Assembly (NCBI RefSeq): GCF_002288925.2
Contig: NW_022098058.1
Span: forward strand, 568,021-632,020
DNA from: Delphinapterus leucas
Lineage: Eukaryota; Chordata; Mammalia; Artiodactyla; Monodontidae
Direction: 5' to 3'
Length of the DNA: 64,000 bases
Shown here: positions 43,240 to 54,415 of the stretch, in pieces
How the letters are laid out: the number at the start of each line of letters is the position of its first letter
How positions within the stretch are numbered: position 1 is the first letter of the stretch
Notes under the pieces: generated by a model
The model's database searches: none
Told to the model about the DNA's origin: nothing
Seen by the model: the letters and a program-made list of their open reading frames with translations, nothing else
Program-made: the position numbers and the translations under genes

Positions 43240-43640
43240 TGTTAGGGGTGGAATCGTGTGCCCCCTGGACCTCAGAAGGTGACCTTATTTGGCAACAGGG
43301 TCACTGCAGATGGAATCAGTTAACATGAGGTCACAATGAAGTCCGGGGGGCCCCTGATCCAATATGACCGGCGTCCACAGCAAAAGACCACCGTGTGAGG
43401 AGACAGACGTGTACACAGGGAGAACGCCATGTGAAGATTGGACTGAACGCTGCTACAAGTCCAGGAGCTATCAGGAGCTGGGAGAGCCACCTGGAACGGA
43501 TCCGCCCTCCAGCCTCCAGAGGGAGGAAGGCCTGCCAACACCTTGATCTAGGACTTTACCCTCCTGAACAGGGAGAGAATACATTTCTGTGGTTTAAGCC
43601 ACTCAATTTGTTGCAGCAGCCCTAACACGCTAAGACAACA
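43240..43640 (+). mobile_element. MLT1-type LTR, nearly complete
   Basis: 'gttaggggtggaatcgtgtg', 'gaccttatttggcaacaggg', 'gatccaatatgaccggcgtc', 'agggagaacgccatgtgaag', 'ccaacaccttgatctaggac' and 'gtggtttaagccactcaatt' follow an MLT1-type LTR from end to end (about 400 bp). No coding sequence is present. Confidence 0.85.
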
Positions 43641-43719
43641 CTTGCTTGGAAGATGCACTCGAATTATGAGATACTGAAATGTCAGTTGTCCAATCATGAA
43701 ATAAGATAGTTCGGTCTTC

Positions 43720-43830
43720 AAAACAAAGCCACAAGTTATCCCCAACTTACGGATGGAGAAATCCAGGTCCTAAGTATCTCACCCAAGATTCGTGTTATGC
43801 ATTGGTGGAGCCAGGACGGAATTCCCCGTA
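43720..43830 (-). mobile_element. MIR SINE fragment
   Basis: 'ccccaacttacggatggaga' and 'atctcacccaagattcgtgt' fit a reversed MIR. Confidence 0.6.
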
Positions 43831-43842
43831 GCTGCACGCATG

Positions 43843-43862
43843 CACACACACACACACACACC
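43843..43862. repeat. CA dinucleotide repeat
   Basis: About eight or nine CA units. Confidence 0.85.
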
Positions 43863-44454
43863 CCTCTAGATTTATACTTAGGTCCTCACGTTTTAGACCA
43901 TTTACAATTACTGACAAAGTTCCATCCCCAAAGAGGGAGGGCCATCTGCCCAAGGGGAATGTTCACTGACCATTCCTTTTCCAACCTCTGCGGCCAAAAC
44001 CAAACCAAAGTTTGCTCAGTGCTCAGGCCGATGTGTGCCTGCAGCTCGGCCTCTTCAGCGAGTCGTGGAGATTCTCCAGCGGTGCCCTGGTACGCTTCTA
44101 ACCATCACGCATCAGATGGGGACGGAGGCCTCCTCGAGGCACCCAGCAGGAATGCTGACCGAGGCCACGGCTCGCCCCCTCTGCACAACGAGTGGGACAC
44201 AATGTCCCCAGAAGGTTTCTGAAGTCTCCCAGGTGGCCTGGGGGACATGTGTGTCATGGTCTGGCAACCCTAGTAAATTCTGGGCATGCCTTTTAGTCCC
44301 TTCATCATGTTCCCTATGTGCTTTTAGTTCTGAAAAGCATCTTGAGAAAAGGGCATTTTTAACACCACTCAGAGGTACTCCACTTTGGTGATACTCCATT
44401 TAACACCCCTCAGAGATACTCCATTTAAGGATGAATAATTCCAGGGCTTTTGTT
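43863..44454. other. Unassigned sequence
   Basis: Near its end two copies of a 'ca(a/c)(c/g)ac(c/t)(c)ctcagag(g/a)tactcca' block (about 44372-44392 and 44403-44424) form a 32-bp tandem duplication. No gene is recognised. Confidence 0.4.
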
Positions 44455-44467
44455 AAGAATTCATGAT

Positions 44468-44622
44468 AGGGACTTCCCTGGTGGTCCAGTGGGTAAGAAT
44501 CCAAGCTCCCAATGCAGGGGGCCTGGGTTCGAGCCCTGGTCAGGGAACTAGATCCCACACGCACGCCACAACTAAGACCTGGTGCAGCCTAAATTAATTA
44601 ATTAATTTTAAAAAAAATGAAA
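44468..44622 (+). mobile_element. tRNA-derived SINE (CHRS-type)
   Basis: 'gggacttccctggtggtcca', 'gcctgggttcgagccctggt' (B box) and a TTAA-rich tail. TSD 'aagaattcatgat' and 'aagagttcatgat' (one mismatch) lies at 44455-44467 and 44623-44635. Confidence 0.92.
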
Positions 44623-45059
44623 AAGAGTTCATGATGAAGTGCCAGGGCTCCATGCACACAAGGGGGTCAGAAACTGGCATTCACCAGTCTGACCGCAGGA
44701 AGGTGGGCTGGCTCTATTTGTTCCCTGCAGGATCCCTGGTCCCAGCCCAGAGCCTTGCACATAGCAAGCATGCAATAAACCTCACAGAATTAATGGAAGG
44801 CTAAGTCTCTGTCTCAGAGGTTTTCCACAGTCCCCTTGCTGTGTCTAAAATTCTGTCATTATAAATTCATTCCTTTAGACTTCAATAAAAAGTCACCTAG
44901 TAAAATGCAAAATTCCCAGGAAAAGGCAAACCTTCAGCACTGACGAGTTACCCTCTTAGCCAGGATCAAGTCAAACATCCTACAAGAAGACAGAGGGAAG
45001 AAAGAAGAATCAAGGGTGCAAGAAAACAGAAGCCTAAACAGAGAAGCAGGAGATAGAAA
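44623..45059. other. Unassigned sequence with an L2-like end
   Basis: 'agagccttgcacatagcaag' and 'catgcaataaacctcacaga' (44750-44792) resemble an L2/MIR 3' end. The remainder is unassigned. Confidence 0.4.
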
Positions 45060-45480
45060 CAGCTGTTATGGGGCACCTCCTATGTGATAGGGCCTCTCCA
45101 GACAGCCTTCCCACATTTAAGGTGACCAACCATTTCCTGGACTGACTGGGTTTCTAGGATGCAGGACTTTCAGGGCTAAAATCAGGAAAGCCCCAGGCAA
45201 ACAGGGGCAAGTCTGTCATCCCACTTTCACCACCTCCTTTAATCCTCACACTGGTCCTATGAGGTAGACACTAGATGCCCCAATTAACAGATGAAGAAAC
45301 TGAGGCTCAGAAATGTAAGTCTCGCCTAAAACCATATAGAAAGTTTATCGTTTGGGCCCTAATTTACAGAGGAAGAAACTGAGGCTCAGAAAGGTAAGTC
45401 TTGACTAAAATCATACAGAAAGTCAGCTGTCTAGGCAAAATTTAAATCAAGACTCCTCTGGTTTCAGAGACCAAGCTTAC
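45060..45480 (-). mobile_element. MIR SINE with a 79-bp tandem duplication
   Basis: 'ctcctttaatcctcacactg', 'gtcctatgaggtagacacta' and 'gaagaaactgaggctcagaa' are reversed MIR. The 'acag(a/a)(t/g)gaagaaactgagg' core occurs twice with a 79-bp offset (45287 and 45366). A piece at about 45120-45225 ('aaccatttcctggactgact') is not MIR. Confidence 0.75.
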
Positions 45481-45539
45481 CCAGTCAGACCATGCCATGA
45501 AATCCAACTGACTTCATACTTTATTCAAATATCTTTTCA

Positions 45540-45690
45540 GCCTCTAAATACTTCAAGGGCAATGAAGCCCGGCTCGCCAACCTCTGAGAATTCCCTAGAC
45601 CAGAATGGAGCCAGGTTCTGTGCCGGGCACGGTGCAAGTCTTAGGTAAATACCTGTCGCGTGAATGAGTGAAGAAGCAGTTGGGATACCT
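45540..45690 (+). mobile_element. L2/MIR 3' end fragment
   Basis: 'ttctgtgccgggcacggtgc' and 'gtaaatacctgtcgcgtgaa' with 'tgagtgaagaag' resemble an L2 3' end with the usual ATGAATGAA-like close. Confidence 0.4.
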
Positions 45691-45749
45691 GGGTCCACCC
45701 CATCCCCCCCCACTCCAACCTGAACAGTAACCTACTCTCTCGGGTCTCC

Positions 45750-45995
45750 GTTTCCCAGAGATTTTCTGAGATGGAAGGATCTAGAGCCAGACCTTCAAAG
45801 GTGGTAGATTTTGACTGGGCAAGGAGGAGAGGGGAAGGAGGGTTCGGGAGGGTGGGATGGCATGAACCAGGGCAGGGAGATGGGACAGGGGGTGTGAGTC
45901 AACCAGATGGAGACTCCAGAAGACAGTCTGCGTCCGAGTGAAGGGCCCAGGTGACAGAAGGCTCTGGATGCCCAGGGGGATGGAGACAGAGACAA
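45750..45995 (-). mobile_element. Possible L2 fragment
   Basis: Purine-rich 'ggcaaggaggagaggggaag' with 'gcatgaaccagggcaggg' is compatible with the reversed L2 middle region. Low certainty. Confidence 0.25.
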
Positions 45996-47374
45996 GCAGT
46001 AGACACCTACTTATGTTCACTTTTTCTCATTATTTTTCAAGTTCTCTTTCTGTATGCTCTTCAATAAAAATAACACATTCCTGAAGCAGGGCACATAAAT
46101 GTCTAAGTAGCATCCATGCACTGGGGGTTTTCAGGGTTTTTCACAGCTGGGGCATAGTCCAAAAAAACCTGGAAATCACTACATTTAGCATAGGGGAGCC
46201 TAACTTTTTTTTTTTTAAGTAGGGAAGTGAAGTGGTCCAAGCACCTACTATAACCTCCTATTCCCCTGGGCTTTACACTCCCCGAAAATACATTTTCCTT
46301 TCCCTCCAATTATCCAGTTACTTACTTTGCTATGTCGTCTTAAGTTGAACAAGCCATAGATTTGTGTCCATTCTGATTACTGGTGAAATACATATCAGCT
46401 GGGGGATAATCTGAAGGCCAGTTCCAACTGGACGAAAATATGACCCATCTCAGGTGCCAAGGGAACTGACATTCACTGTATTCATGACTCTTGGGTCTAA
46501 AACTGAACAAGAGTATTAAAAAATTAATTGTAATCTAGAACATGCTGTGTGCCCATTGTATGCTGGCGCCAACATAAAAGAGAAAGAAAGCGGGGGGAGG
46601 GGCGTCTCGCTGTTTAATGGCAGACACTGGCATGTGAATACAGTTCCATGTAATGAGGGCCTGGTAGATACTGGATTTTCAGTAAATAGTTTCAACTAAA
46701 TGAGAAGACGAATGAAGAGCTAAAATAAAGAGAAATAAGAAATGTCTGGAAACCCCAGAGGAGCAAGTGCCTGGCGTGGCCGGGGCAGAGCAGGGGTGAC
46801 GCACGCAGCTGGGGGCTGTGAGTGGCGATGTACGAAGGACGACCTTGCCCGGCAGACAGGATGATCGCAGGGCTCCAGGCAGAGGGGACGCTCCGTCTCC
46901 CGGCATCGAAACCTTAGCTCCGGTCCTCCTGGCAGGGCCCTCCTGGAGAAGAGGGGAGGGGACGGACCAGTTCGGTTTGACTGCTGAGGAATGTTGCAGG
47001 AAAGATGCTGCCTGACTCCACAGAGATGGAGGAACAAAGGAAGGTGTCAGACAAAGGGATGGAGGGGCGGTTGGGGAAAACAGCGGGGAGACAAGAACAA
47101 ATCTGAGGGTTCGCACTCAGTTTTGACAACTACCTCATCCAACCACTAGGGGTCACCAAACGCAAAATCTGCTAGAAACAGGGCTAACGAAGCCAGGGAA
47201 TCTCAATCCTAAAAAAATTCCTGAACTAAGTCCCAGAAAAGTCTTAAAGCTACGGAAAGCTATACCCAGATCACTCGAGGTCAAGGACGACTGATTTTCC
47301 TAATGATGCCAAAGGAGATACCACACCTCTAGGGTTCGGCATCTGCATCTCAGATACACAGGGTCTCAGTGAAG
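45996..47374. other. Mostly unique sequence
   Basis: A T run lies at about 46207-46217. CpG is slightly raised at 46740-46920 but there is no island. A 145-codon minus frame (46679-47116) has no recognisable domain. Confidence 0.4.
47143..47157 (+). promoter_or_regulatory. CTCF-like motif (one mismatch)
   Basis: CCACTAGGGGTCACC matches 14 of 15 positions of the CTCF core (T at position 11). Confidence 0.35.
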
Positions 47375-47555
47375 CCGCTGAACATCCTGAGGGGCAGGAC
47401 CACTACTAGCCCACGTTACAGGTGAGAACACTGAGGGCCTGAGAGGCTCTTACCGACCCAAGTTCACACAGCTAGGACGTGCCTCAACTAGGACGGAATC
47501 CAGGTCTGTCCGAGTTTAAATCTGGGCTCTTTCACCTGTACAATGACATCCATCC
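47375..47555 (-). mobile_element. MIR SINE
   Basis: 'cactactagcccacgttaca', 'gagaacactgagggcctgag', 'agttcacacagctaggacgt' and 'ggaatccaggtctgtccgag' are reversed MIR. Confidence 0.8.
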
Positions 47556-48239
47556 CAGGGACATGACGCATTGTCACCAGCACAGTGAGTCACCGGGCAC
47601 GAGGCTCAGAAGGCAGACTCAAGCACTTCTTTAATTCACTGACTCCATTTTTGTAATACAACCCCTCTCCTTGATTTTACAACAGCTAAGCGGTATAGCT
47701 GGCAGGGGGTAAAGGTAGATTGGAGGATCCCAAACAGCAGGACTTTATTTTTTTAACTTTTGACATATGTGTATATGTTGCACTTTATTTGGGGAAACGA
47801 GGGGGGATCTGCGTACGTTTTTTAAATCAACCTACTTATCTTCCCCGTGCTGTTCAGGTGGGGTAACATTCATCTGAGTGGTATACAGGAAGTAGATGAG
47901 AATTCAGATCGAAAGAGAGAAACGGCATGTAAGAGGCCTGGAATGCTCAGTGAGCTTCACGCTTTGCCACTCACACATCACAAGTCGAGGGACGACAAGA
48001 GTTTGGAGCGGAGCGGGATCCTGCACGTACAAGAAGAGGAGCTGCAAAATCTCAAATGCTATGAACATTTCCTGGGAGCCACAGAAGTGGCCAAGGCACG
48101 CCTTTGTCCCTTCAGGACTGGTTCCCACAGTGAAGACCTCTAAGTGAGTAATCACGATACAACACACCCAGGGCTACATTTGAGAAACGCTCAAAGTGGA
48201 GGGGAAAAAAGACAACAGGGAGGAGAGAAGAGGCTTGCA
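47556..48239. other. Unassigned sequence
   Basis: No recognised repeat or gene; a 98-codon frame (47847-48143) has no domain. Confidence 0.35.
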
Positions 48240-48970
48240 GGGAATGACATTAGAAACCATGGGATCTGGGTTTAAAAGATGAATAGAAGTTCAGGTACAG
48301 AGGGGGATGCTTATCAACAGGAAAGGGCAGGCGCAAAGGCACAGAAGGTCAAGGGCACGACAAGTTCACAGGATGGCAAAAGCCTGGGGGGGCCTGGGGG
48401 CCTGGGAAATGTGAGGAAATTGGGAAGGTGGACCACAAGGAGACTGGCGGAGGAGGCAGGGGCACTGGACTTGGTGCCAGTAGTTGCTGAGAACCTGAAA
48501 TGTGACTGGTCCAAATTGAGATGTGCTGCATGTAAAATCCAGAGCAGATTTTGAAGATTCAGTGGAAACAGAGAAAGCAAAAGACCTCATTAATATTTTT
48601 ATATTGTTTGCCTGTTGAATTATACTATTTGGGATGTACTGAGTTAAATTAATAAAATGTATTATGGAAATTAATTTTGCCTGCTTATTTTTACTATTTT
48701 AATGTGGCTACTAGAAAATTCGAGATGGCAAAGGCAGCTTGCCTTGTAGCTCCCCTGGACAGCGCTGGGCTCATTCGAGCATGAGGGCATCCAATGCCAT
48801 CATAAAGGGGTCGGGGCTCATCTAGTAGCAAAAGGGAGCCACCAGAGGTTTGCAGCAGAGGAGCGATTCAATACACTGAGGGTTTAGAAACACCGTGCGT
48901 GGGTGTAGACCGGAGGGGGAAAGCTGTGGTCTGGGAGGGCTCTCTGGGGGCCATTACAGTTTCCTAAATC
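48240..48970 (-). mobile_element. L2 LINE relic split by a DNA transposon
   Basis: The first part has 'gcaggcgcaaaggcacagaa'. The second (from about 48790) has 'ggagccaccagaggtttgca' and 'gaggagcgattcaatacact', which follow the reversed L2 further upstream. The hAT-type relic between them interrupts the L2. Confidence 0.5.
48485..48775. mobile_element. Old DNA transposon relic (MER-type)
   Basis: 'gaacctgaaatgtgactggt', 'attgagatgtgctgcatgta', 'tttttatattgtttgcctgt', 'ttaatgtggctactagaaaa' and 'ctggacagcgctgggc' belong to a known AT-rich non-autonomous DNA element ('tgtggctactagaaaatt' family). Another short piece occurs at 53425. Confidence 0.6.
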
Positions 48971-49694
48971 AGGAATGCTTAGATCTGAAGAAAGCAGAGA
49001 AGGGAAACTTGGGAGAGCTATTCAGGAGAAGAGAAAATCCCTGGCAGGTGAACTTCAGATGACTGCACTGTGAAAAGACACACGATCCAATTACGGTCCT
49101 CCGGAGGGAAATCCTTTCTCATCACCCAATCACATCATCAAACCTCCCTGGCTGATGTAGAACACAAAGCTGAGAAGATAGTTTTCAGGGCACAGGAAAA
49201 TACAGCCGGATGCTTAAGAGCAGGACCTAACCCACTTTCCCTGTTAAGGATCCAAGAGAAAACTGCGACCCCATTAGTCCCCAGAGAGCAACGCCTAACA
49301 GTGTGCTCTTTTATACCTCCCCTCAAGGCTGCTGAGAGGAAAGGCCGTTACCATGGAAACAGGCCCAGCCAGGAAGCCCAGTGGAGCAAACACAGACAGT
49401 CTCACGACCTGCTGTGTCCACAGAGCCGACTGGTAAATATTACACCAGGCACATACCAGAGACCCAAAGCAAACAGTAAGTCATCCCAACGCTGTGCTGG
49501 AAGAGTTCCAGGAAGAAATGTTGAACTTGGAAGCCGTGTGGCTTGGTTCCCAGGCTACGAAGGACTATCTTCCAATACAACGTGGCTGGCGATGGGGCAT
49601 CTTGACAACTTACTATAGTTATAGTGAGTATCTTGTAGCATGTAGCCGTCCCAGGCTAGAGGTACTGATGGCAAGAGAGATGCCAAGGTATTCT
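48971..49694. other. Unique sequence with an X-box
   Basis: A 182-codon frame (49070-49618) has no domain. No repeat is recognised. The region holds the RFX-type site at 49347. Confidence 0.4.
49347..49360. promoter_or_regulatory. RFX X-box motif
   Basis: GTTACCATGGAAAC fits the X-box consensus RYYNYY-N2-RRNRAC at every defined position. RFX factors bind such sites at ciliary and other promoters and enhancers. Only the motif is seen. Confidence 0.45.
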
Positions 49695-49885
49695 ATACAG
49701 AAGGAGGAAATCAGTGGGCAAGTTACTTCCCCTTTCTGGCAGACTCAATTATGCCTACCTGTAAAATGGGTATAATCTACATATCACAGGATCACTGGCG
49801 GCATGCGTGGAGACAAAATAGGCTAATAAATGAGAAAAATGTGTAGTTGGCATACAGTAGGTGCTTAATGATAAATGTTAGCTTC
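49695..49885 (+). mobile_element. MIR SINE
   Basis: 'gtgggcaagttacttcccct', 'tacctgtaaaatgggtataa' and 'atacagtaggtgcttaatga' are MIR core and end. Confidence 0.75.
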
Positions 49886-50240
49886 ACTTCCCACTCCAGT
49901 GTATCCATATAATGTGTGGCATCTAGAACTAAAGATAGTGTCTGTATCGTCTACAGACGGTATTAAGTATGGGGTTATCACTTCCCTCACTTTAGAAACA
50001 ATATTTCTCTTAAGGAGGCCTCAAGCTGCCTTAGCTTTCTCAGTACCTACCACTGAATAAAAGCACAAAGTGATTTCTTTTCCTTTTTATTTTTTTTACA
50101 TCAACTGCAGCTCAGCCACACGTCCTGCATTTTCTCCTGATATACCTGAAGATTCGGATTCAAGTCCTGGACTTGTCAACCATCCCAGTTAATCCCATGT
50201 ATGAGACTGAGGCCAAAGCTCTAGCCCAAGAAGATCATTT
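49886..50240. other. Unassigned sequence
   Basis: Nothing is recognised. Confidence 0.35.
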
Positions 50241-50256
50241 AAAAGCTGTCATCTGT

Positions 50257-50482
50257 TATAGAGAACAAACTATGGATACTAGTGGGGAGGGGGGAGGGGC
50301 AATACAGGGGTGGGAGAGTAGGAGGTACAAACTATTAGGTGAAAGAGCCACTCAAGGATGTATTGTAAAGCACGAGGAATATGGCCAATATTTTGTACTA
50401 ACTAAATGTAAAGTAACTTTTAAAATTTGTATAACAAATTTAAAAAACCTTTTTTAATAAAAAACATTTTATATTTAAAAAA
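50257..50482 (+). mobile_element. 226-bp 5'-truncated L1
   Basis: 'ggcaatacaggggtgggaga', 'ggatgtattgtaaagcacga' and 'tggccaatattttgtactaa' are an L1 3' UTR, ending in an A run. A perfect 16-bp TSD (aaaagctgtcatctgt) lies at 50241-50256 and 50483-50498. Confidence 0.92.
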
Positions 50483-50518
50483 AAAAGCTGTCATCTGTCC
50501 TCAAAGAGCTGTCCGGAG

Positions 50519-50605
50519 CAGTGTTTTTCAAAATGTGGTCTCCTAATCCCCTGAACCAGGATTAACCGAGGCGACTGTTTAAAATGCAGGTTCCTAGGTC
50601 CCATG
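50519..50605 (+). mobile_element. MER5 fragment
   Basis: 'cagtgtttttcaaaatgtgg' and 'ctgtttaaaatgcaggttcc' with 'taggtcccatgc' are MER5 landmarks. Confidence 0.75.
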
Positions 50606-51329
50606 CAAAAAACAAAGAACACCCTCTTTTTGGGAGAGGACGAACTTTATCTGAGGCATGGAAGAGACAAATCCTGGGAGAAAATTCCAGGTCTATGTCT
50701 CCTAGGAAGATGATCTCTCCTGAAGCGATAGATTGTTCTGTAGCCAACGCCCAGTGAAGTAAAGAAAGAGCCTCTCCTCAAGGGGATTGTTGACTCTTCC
50801 AGTTAAGGAACCCAAGAAACGCTGGAATGACAGGAAACTGTGAAACAAATCTATGCGAAGGTTTGAAAGAGGTAAAAGTGGAGGTTTAGAAACAAGGAGA
50901 AGTGATCTTGGTCTAGCAGAGTTTTCTACTCCATTTTGAGTCTACAGACACTTTCTATTTCTTGGTTTAGTGTTATCATGTCATAAAATTTAACCGATTC
51001 ATCACTGCATCCATTAAGAGTCTTTCATCAGAAGCTACAGAAGCTGATTCAGGTTAACTTCATCAGAGAAGAAATATATTAAAGGATGTGGGGTGACTCA
51101 TAAAGTCAGAGAAAAACTGGCAGGAAAGAAAGAGCCCTCAAAAAGCCAGAAACCAGGGCATCTATGAGCATCTAGGTAGCAAGAAAGAAGCCAGGCCCAG
51201 TCTCTTCAGGACACGGCATTCTTGATTAATCAACCCCAAACACATATGCTCTTGTTTCATCCAGCAAAACTCCTGGGAGGGAGAGTCTGGGTCCAATGTG
51301 CATCCTCCAGCCAGGGGATGGCAGACCAT
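50606..51329. other. Unassigned sequence with an unresolved old repeat
   Basis: 51000-51240 ('aagctacagaagctgattca', 'aaatatattaaaggatgtgg') resembles the unresolved repeat also suspected at 15.4 kb. The rest is unassigned. Confidence 0.3.
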
Positions 51330-51528
51330 CCTGACCGGTGGATTTTGCACACCCACCCCCACCCCCGTCCCCCCCGAGACATCTGACACTGTCTGGAGAC
51401 ATTCCGAGGCATCCATGGGTTGTCACCCTAGGGATCTGCTAAATAACCTACAATGCACAGGACAGCCCCCTACAACAAAGAACCCCCCTCCCCAAATACC
51501 AGTAGTGTCAAGGTTGAGAAACCCTGAT
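51330..51528 (+). mobile_element. MER20 (hAT-Charlie relic)
   Basis: 'tctgacactgtctggagaca', 'tacaatgcacaggacagccc', 'caacaaagaaccccc' and 'caaggttgagaaaccctg' are clear MER20. A C-rich tract at 51349-51377 interrupts its 5' part. Confidence 0.88.
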
Positions 51529-52124
51529 CTTGACTGACTGGTCCAACAGGAATGCAAAAGGGACATTTCCTTATGGAGAGTTGAGGGTGTAGTGGCCACA
51601 TCCACCGTCTGCTCCACCCAGATTCCCTGAGTCCCTTCGGCCATTTCTCTTTTCCCCTTGCCCAGCATGGCTGCTTCCACCTCCCACCTGCAACCTTCTT
51701 CAAAGGACAGTCCTTGGATTGTTGGAGTCACCTGTAGGCTCAGGAAGCTGAGAGTGCCTGGGAATTTTCCTCTCCCACGACGACCCTTAGCTGGGGTGGA
51801 AGGGGTAGGAAAACCCAGCTCTCTTACCTCAAGTCAGGTGCAATTTACACCCCAGAGCACCCACAGGATCAGGCGAGGCTGGGACCTTACTTGCTTGGTA
51901 CTTTCTACTTCCCCACTTCCTTCCAGGGTCTCCTGGGAACACTTTCTTAACAACTCATTTGTACCCAAATCCCCTCTCAGGGTTTGCTTTCAGGGAACCT
52001 GGCCTAAGACAAGATGCGTTACCAAAAAAAGGGTGGGAGAGACTGCCCGACAGTCAAAAACAACAGCGATCTACTAGGAGCCCTCCTGCAGAGGTTTCCA
52101 GCTCTCCCCTCACTACGTGACAGG
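51529..52124. other. Unassigned sequence
   Basis: 'agggtctcctgggaacactt' and 'gggtttgctttcagggaacc' (51925-52000) recall the tail of an unresolved old repeat. No gene is recognised. Confidence 0.3.
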
Positions 52125-52370
52125 TTACTGGGTGGCCAGGAGTCAAGTGCGTGAGCTTTGCAGTCAAACCTGGGTTTAAACCCTGATTTTCCTACTGTGT
52201 GGCTTGAAACGAGTCGTTTCCTCAATTTTTCCCTTTTCATCTGTAAAACGGGCATAATGTTAATACCTACTCACAGGGTGGTCTTGAGGATTAAAAGGAA
52301 GAAGAAGTGTTTATTCTGACGTGGAATCCTTTATGAATACTCGTTAAAGGCAGCAGCTATGGTTACTAAT
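52125..52370 (+). mobile_element. MIR SINE, nearly full length
   Basis: 'ttgcagtcaaacctgggttt', 'ttttcatctgtaaaacgggc', 'taatacctactcacagggtg' and 'cttgaggattaaaagg' are MIR in order. Confidence 0.85.
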
Positions 52371-52587
52371 AATCAGATCAAGAATCTTTAATTTACAGAA
52401 CAATGAAAGCTATTCCTTTAAATTAATTACAGGTAAAGAAATTCACCTTTGAATGGGAATCCAGAAAGTGGGGATTTGTAGGAAGGTAAGCGAGACCCTT
52501 ACAATTTATGAAGTAATGAGTGCCTTTATCTTACTGGTTTTATTTATAAGGTACATGGTAGCCTTTTCACAGTCAGTAATAGTTTAG
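52371..52587. other. Unassigned sequence
   Basis: Nothing is recognised. Confidence 0.35.
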
Positions 52588-52674
52588 AAAGAGAGAGAAA
52601 GAGAAACAGAGAGGGGGGGGAAGGGGGAAGGGGGAAGAGGGGAAGGGAGGGAGGGAGGGAAGGAGGAAAAAAAG
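52588..52674 (+). repeat. Purine (GA/GGGA) tract
   Basis: GA repeats pass into GGGGAA and GGGA units, then A-rich sequence. The tract is an almost pure purine strand of about 85 bp. Confidence 0.9.
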
Positions 52675-53424
52675 GTCTCAGAATCTAAATTAGCTAAGAA
52701 GCATTGCCCAGAAACTGACCCAACCTTGATGGAATTCCAACGGGTGGGTTGCAGGCCACCTGTTACCTAGAATTACATCTTCATCTTCATGAGCAGAACC
52801 AGAGACTTAAGGCTCCAAGACACTTTCTAATAATGAATAGCAGGTTGCCACTTTCTGATCATTACTGGTACATATAGCAAAATCACCGCTGCCGCAAGGC
52901 ACCGGGCATCATCCCTGCGGATGGCTGAAGAGGCAGCCAGCGCAGCCAGGCGGAAAGAGGAGATTATGTAGAGGGAGAATGAAGATGCGTAATCACAGGA
53001 ATGAGGTGGGGGAAGGCACGGCAGAAACCCAAGTGTGGACCCCTGAGGAGCTGAATTGCCAGGTCCCCGTGTAAATCAGGGCACCTGAGGGGTAAGGTTG
53101 CATGGATGCCTTATGAACGGAATAGAAGAGATCACTAGCCCGCAGGTAAGAAAATTAGATGTCTGCAAGCAGCAGAAGCAGAGATGAGCAAAGCAGAGTA
53201 GGCAATCTTCATGATCTGCAAACAAAGCCCTTCCAGTGGACTGAAATCAAACAAAGGATATTAAGAGAGGCTGAGAAGAGGGGCAGAGAACTGGTCTCAG
53301 TGCGGGAAGGGAAGAGAGTTCTCAAAACCCTCATGTGTCTGCCTTCTTCGCAGCCTGTCTGGTAATGACATTAAGGGCTCTCTCGTGAGATTAACAGGAT
53401 GCCTTCTGCTAGGGCTACGGGCAC
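52675..53424. other. Unassigned sequence
   Basis: No recognised repeat or gene. Confidence 0.35.
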
Positions 53425-53495
53425 TGTCTGATACAGCAGCCACTCGCCACATGTGGCTATGAAATATGTATTATTTAAAATCAAATTAAGTTTAA
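53425..53495 (+). mobile_element. Old DNA transposon fragment (MER-type)
   Basis: 'actgtctgatacagcagcca' with 'gccacatgtggctatgaaat' is the terminal part of an old mammalian DNA element, likely the family seen at 48.5 kb. Confidence 0.55.
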
Positions 53496-53615
53496 AATCC
53501 AGGTCTTCAGCTCCACTGGCTTCTAATCCCAGCTCAGGGAACTTGGTTTAGGCAAGTCCCATCCCCCCACCTCGGAGGCCCCATCGGAAAATAAAGGGGA
53601 GCTGATGAGAAGGCT
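53496..53615 (+). mobile_element. MIR SINE fragment
   Basis: 'cttctaatcccagctcaggg' and 'ggccccatcggaaaataaag' fit a MIR, shortened. Confidence 0.5.
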
Positions 53616-54164
53616 GCGGGACCTCTTCCAGCTGCGATGCTCTCTGCTCTGGGTCTGCCTTGGAAGAACTCAGGAGGAGCCCCATATTAGGTGATCAGTA
53701 GATCATGGAAACCTACAAATCCAAGCAGCACATGGCCCCGCGGACCCACAGCTGTGCTGCCCAGATCCACCTCGGGGAGGAATTTGCTTTCTCTGGCTCC
53801 TGGCTCTTGGGGGTCTGCCTCAGCTGCAGAGCACTGTCCCCCCAAGCTCCAGCCTCCTGGGAGCAGCCCATGACTGAGAGAGGTGGGGTGTAAAGGCCTG
53901 GCCCTTTCTCCATCACAGGGGACACCTCCTGAGCCCCCAGAGAGTCGAGGCGGCTTGGGGGACCTCCAGAGTTGTTCAGCTTTCCCTCTGCCCATTCCCA
54001 CTTCCTGCCCCTCCTTTCCCTGGTGTTGGCCCCAAAGAAAGGTCATGTGCACTCATAAACATGTCCGAGCCTGCTGCCAGAAAACCCCACCCTGTGTCAA
54101 ATGGAACAGTGTGCGTGGCGAGGCCAAGTCAGACAAGTTGAATGAAAGGAATTCCGTGAGGTTC
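53616..54164. other. GC-rich unassigned sequence
   Basis: Overlapping frames on both strands (up to 121 codons) have no domains. Confidence 0.35.
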
Positions 54165-54415
54165 GGTGAGATAATAATGCCAATAAATAACAACTGTAAC
54201 CGCTAGCCGCTACAGGGCACTAACCAAGCGCCAGGCACTATTCCACGCGCTTCACCCGTGTACACACATTTAACGCTCATCACGACCCAGGGGATTAGGT
54301 GCCATTGTCACAGATCAGGAAACTGAGGTTCAGAGAAAGCCCACGGCCGGGAAGGAAGCCGGCAGGGCCCGCGCCCAGGCAGGCGGGCTCCAGAGTGTGT
54401 GCCCCTAAGCGGCAG
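54165..54415 (-). mobile_element. MIR SINE, well preserved
   Basis: 'ccaagcgccaggcactattc', 'catttaacgctcatcacgac' and 'gatcaggaaactgaggttca' form a near-complete reversed MIR. Confidence 0.9.

Noticed and set aside
43363..43546. Small frame in the MLT1 at 43.2-43.6 kb as a gene
   Set aside because: It lies wholly inside an LTR relic.
45282..45437. CRISPR-like or other direct repeat array
   Set aside because: Only two copies, explained as a tandem duplication inside a MIR in mammalian DNA.
49070..49618. 182-codon plus-strand frame
   Set aside because: No domain or splice context is seen.
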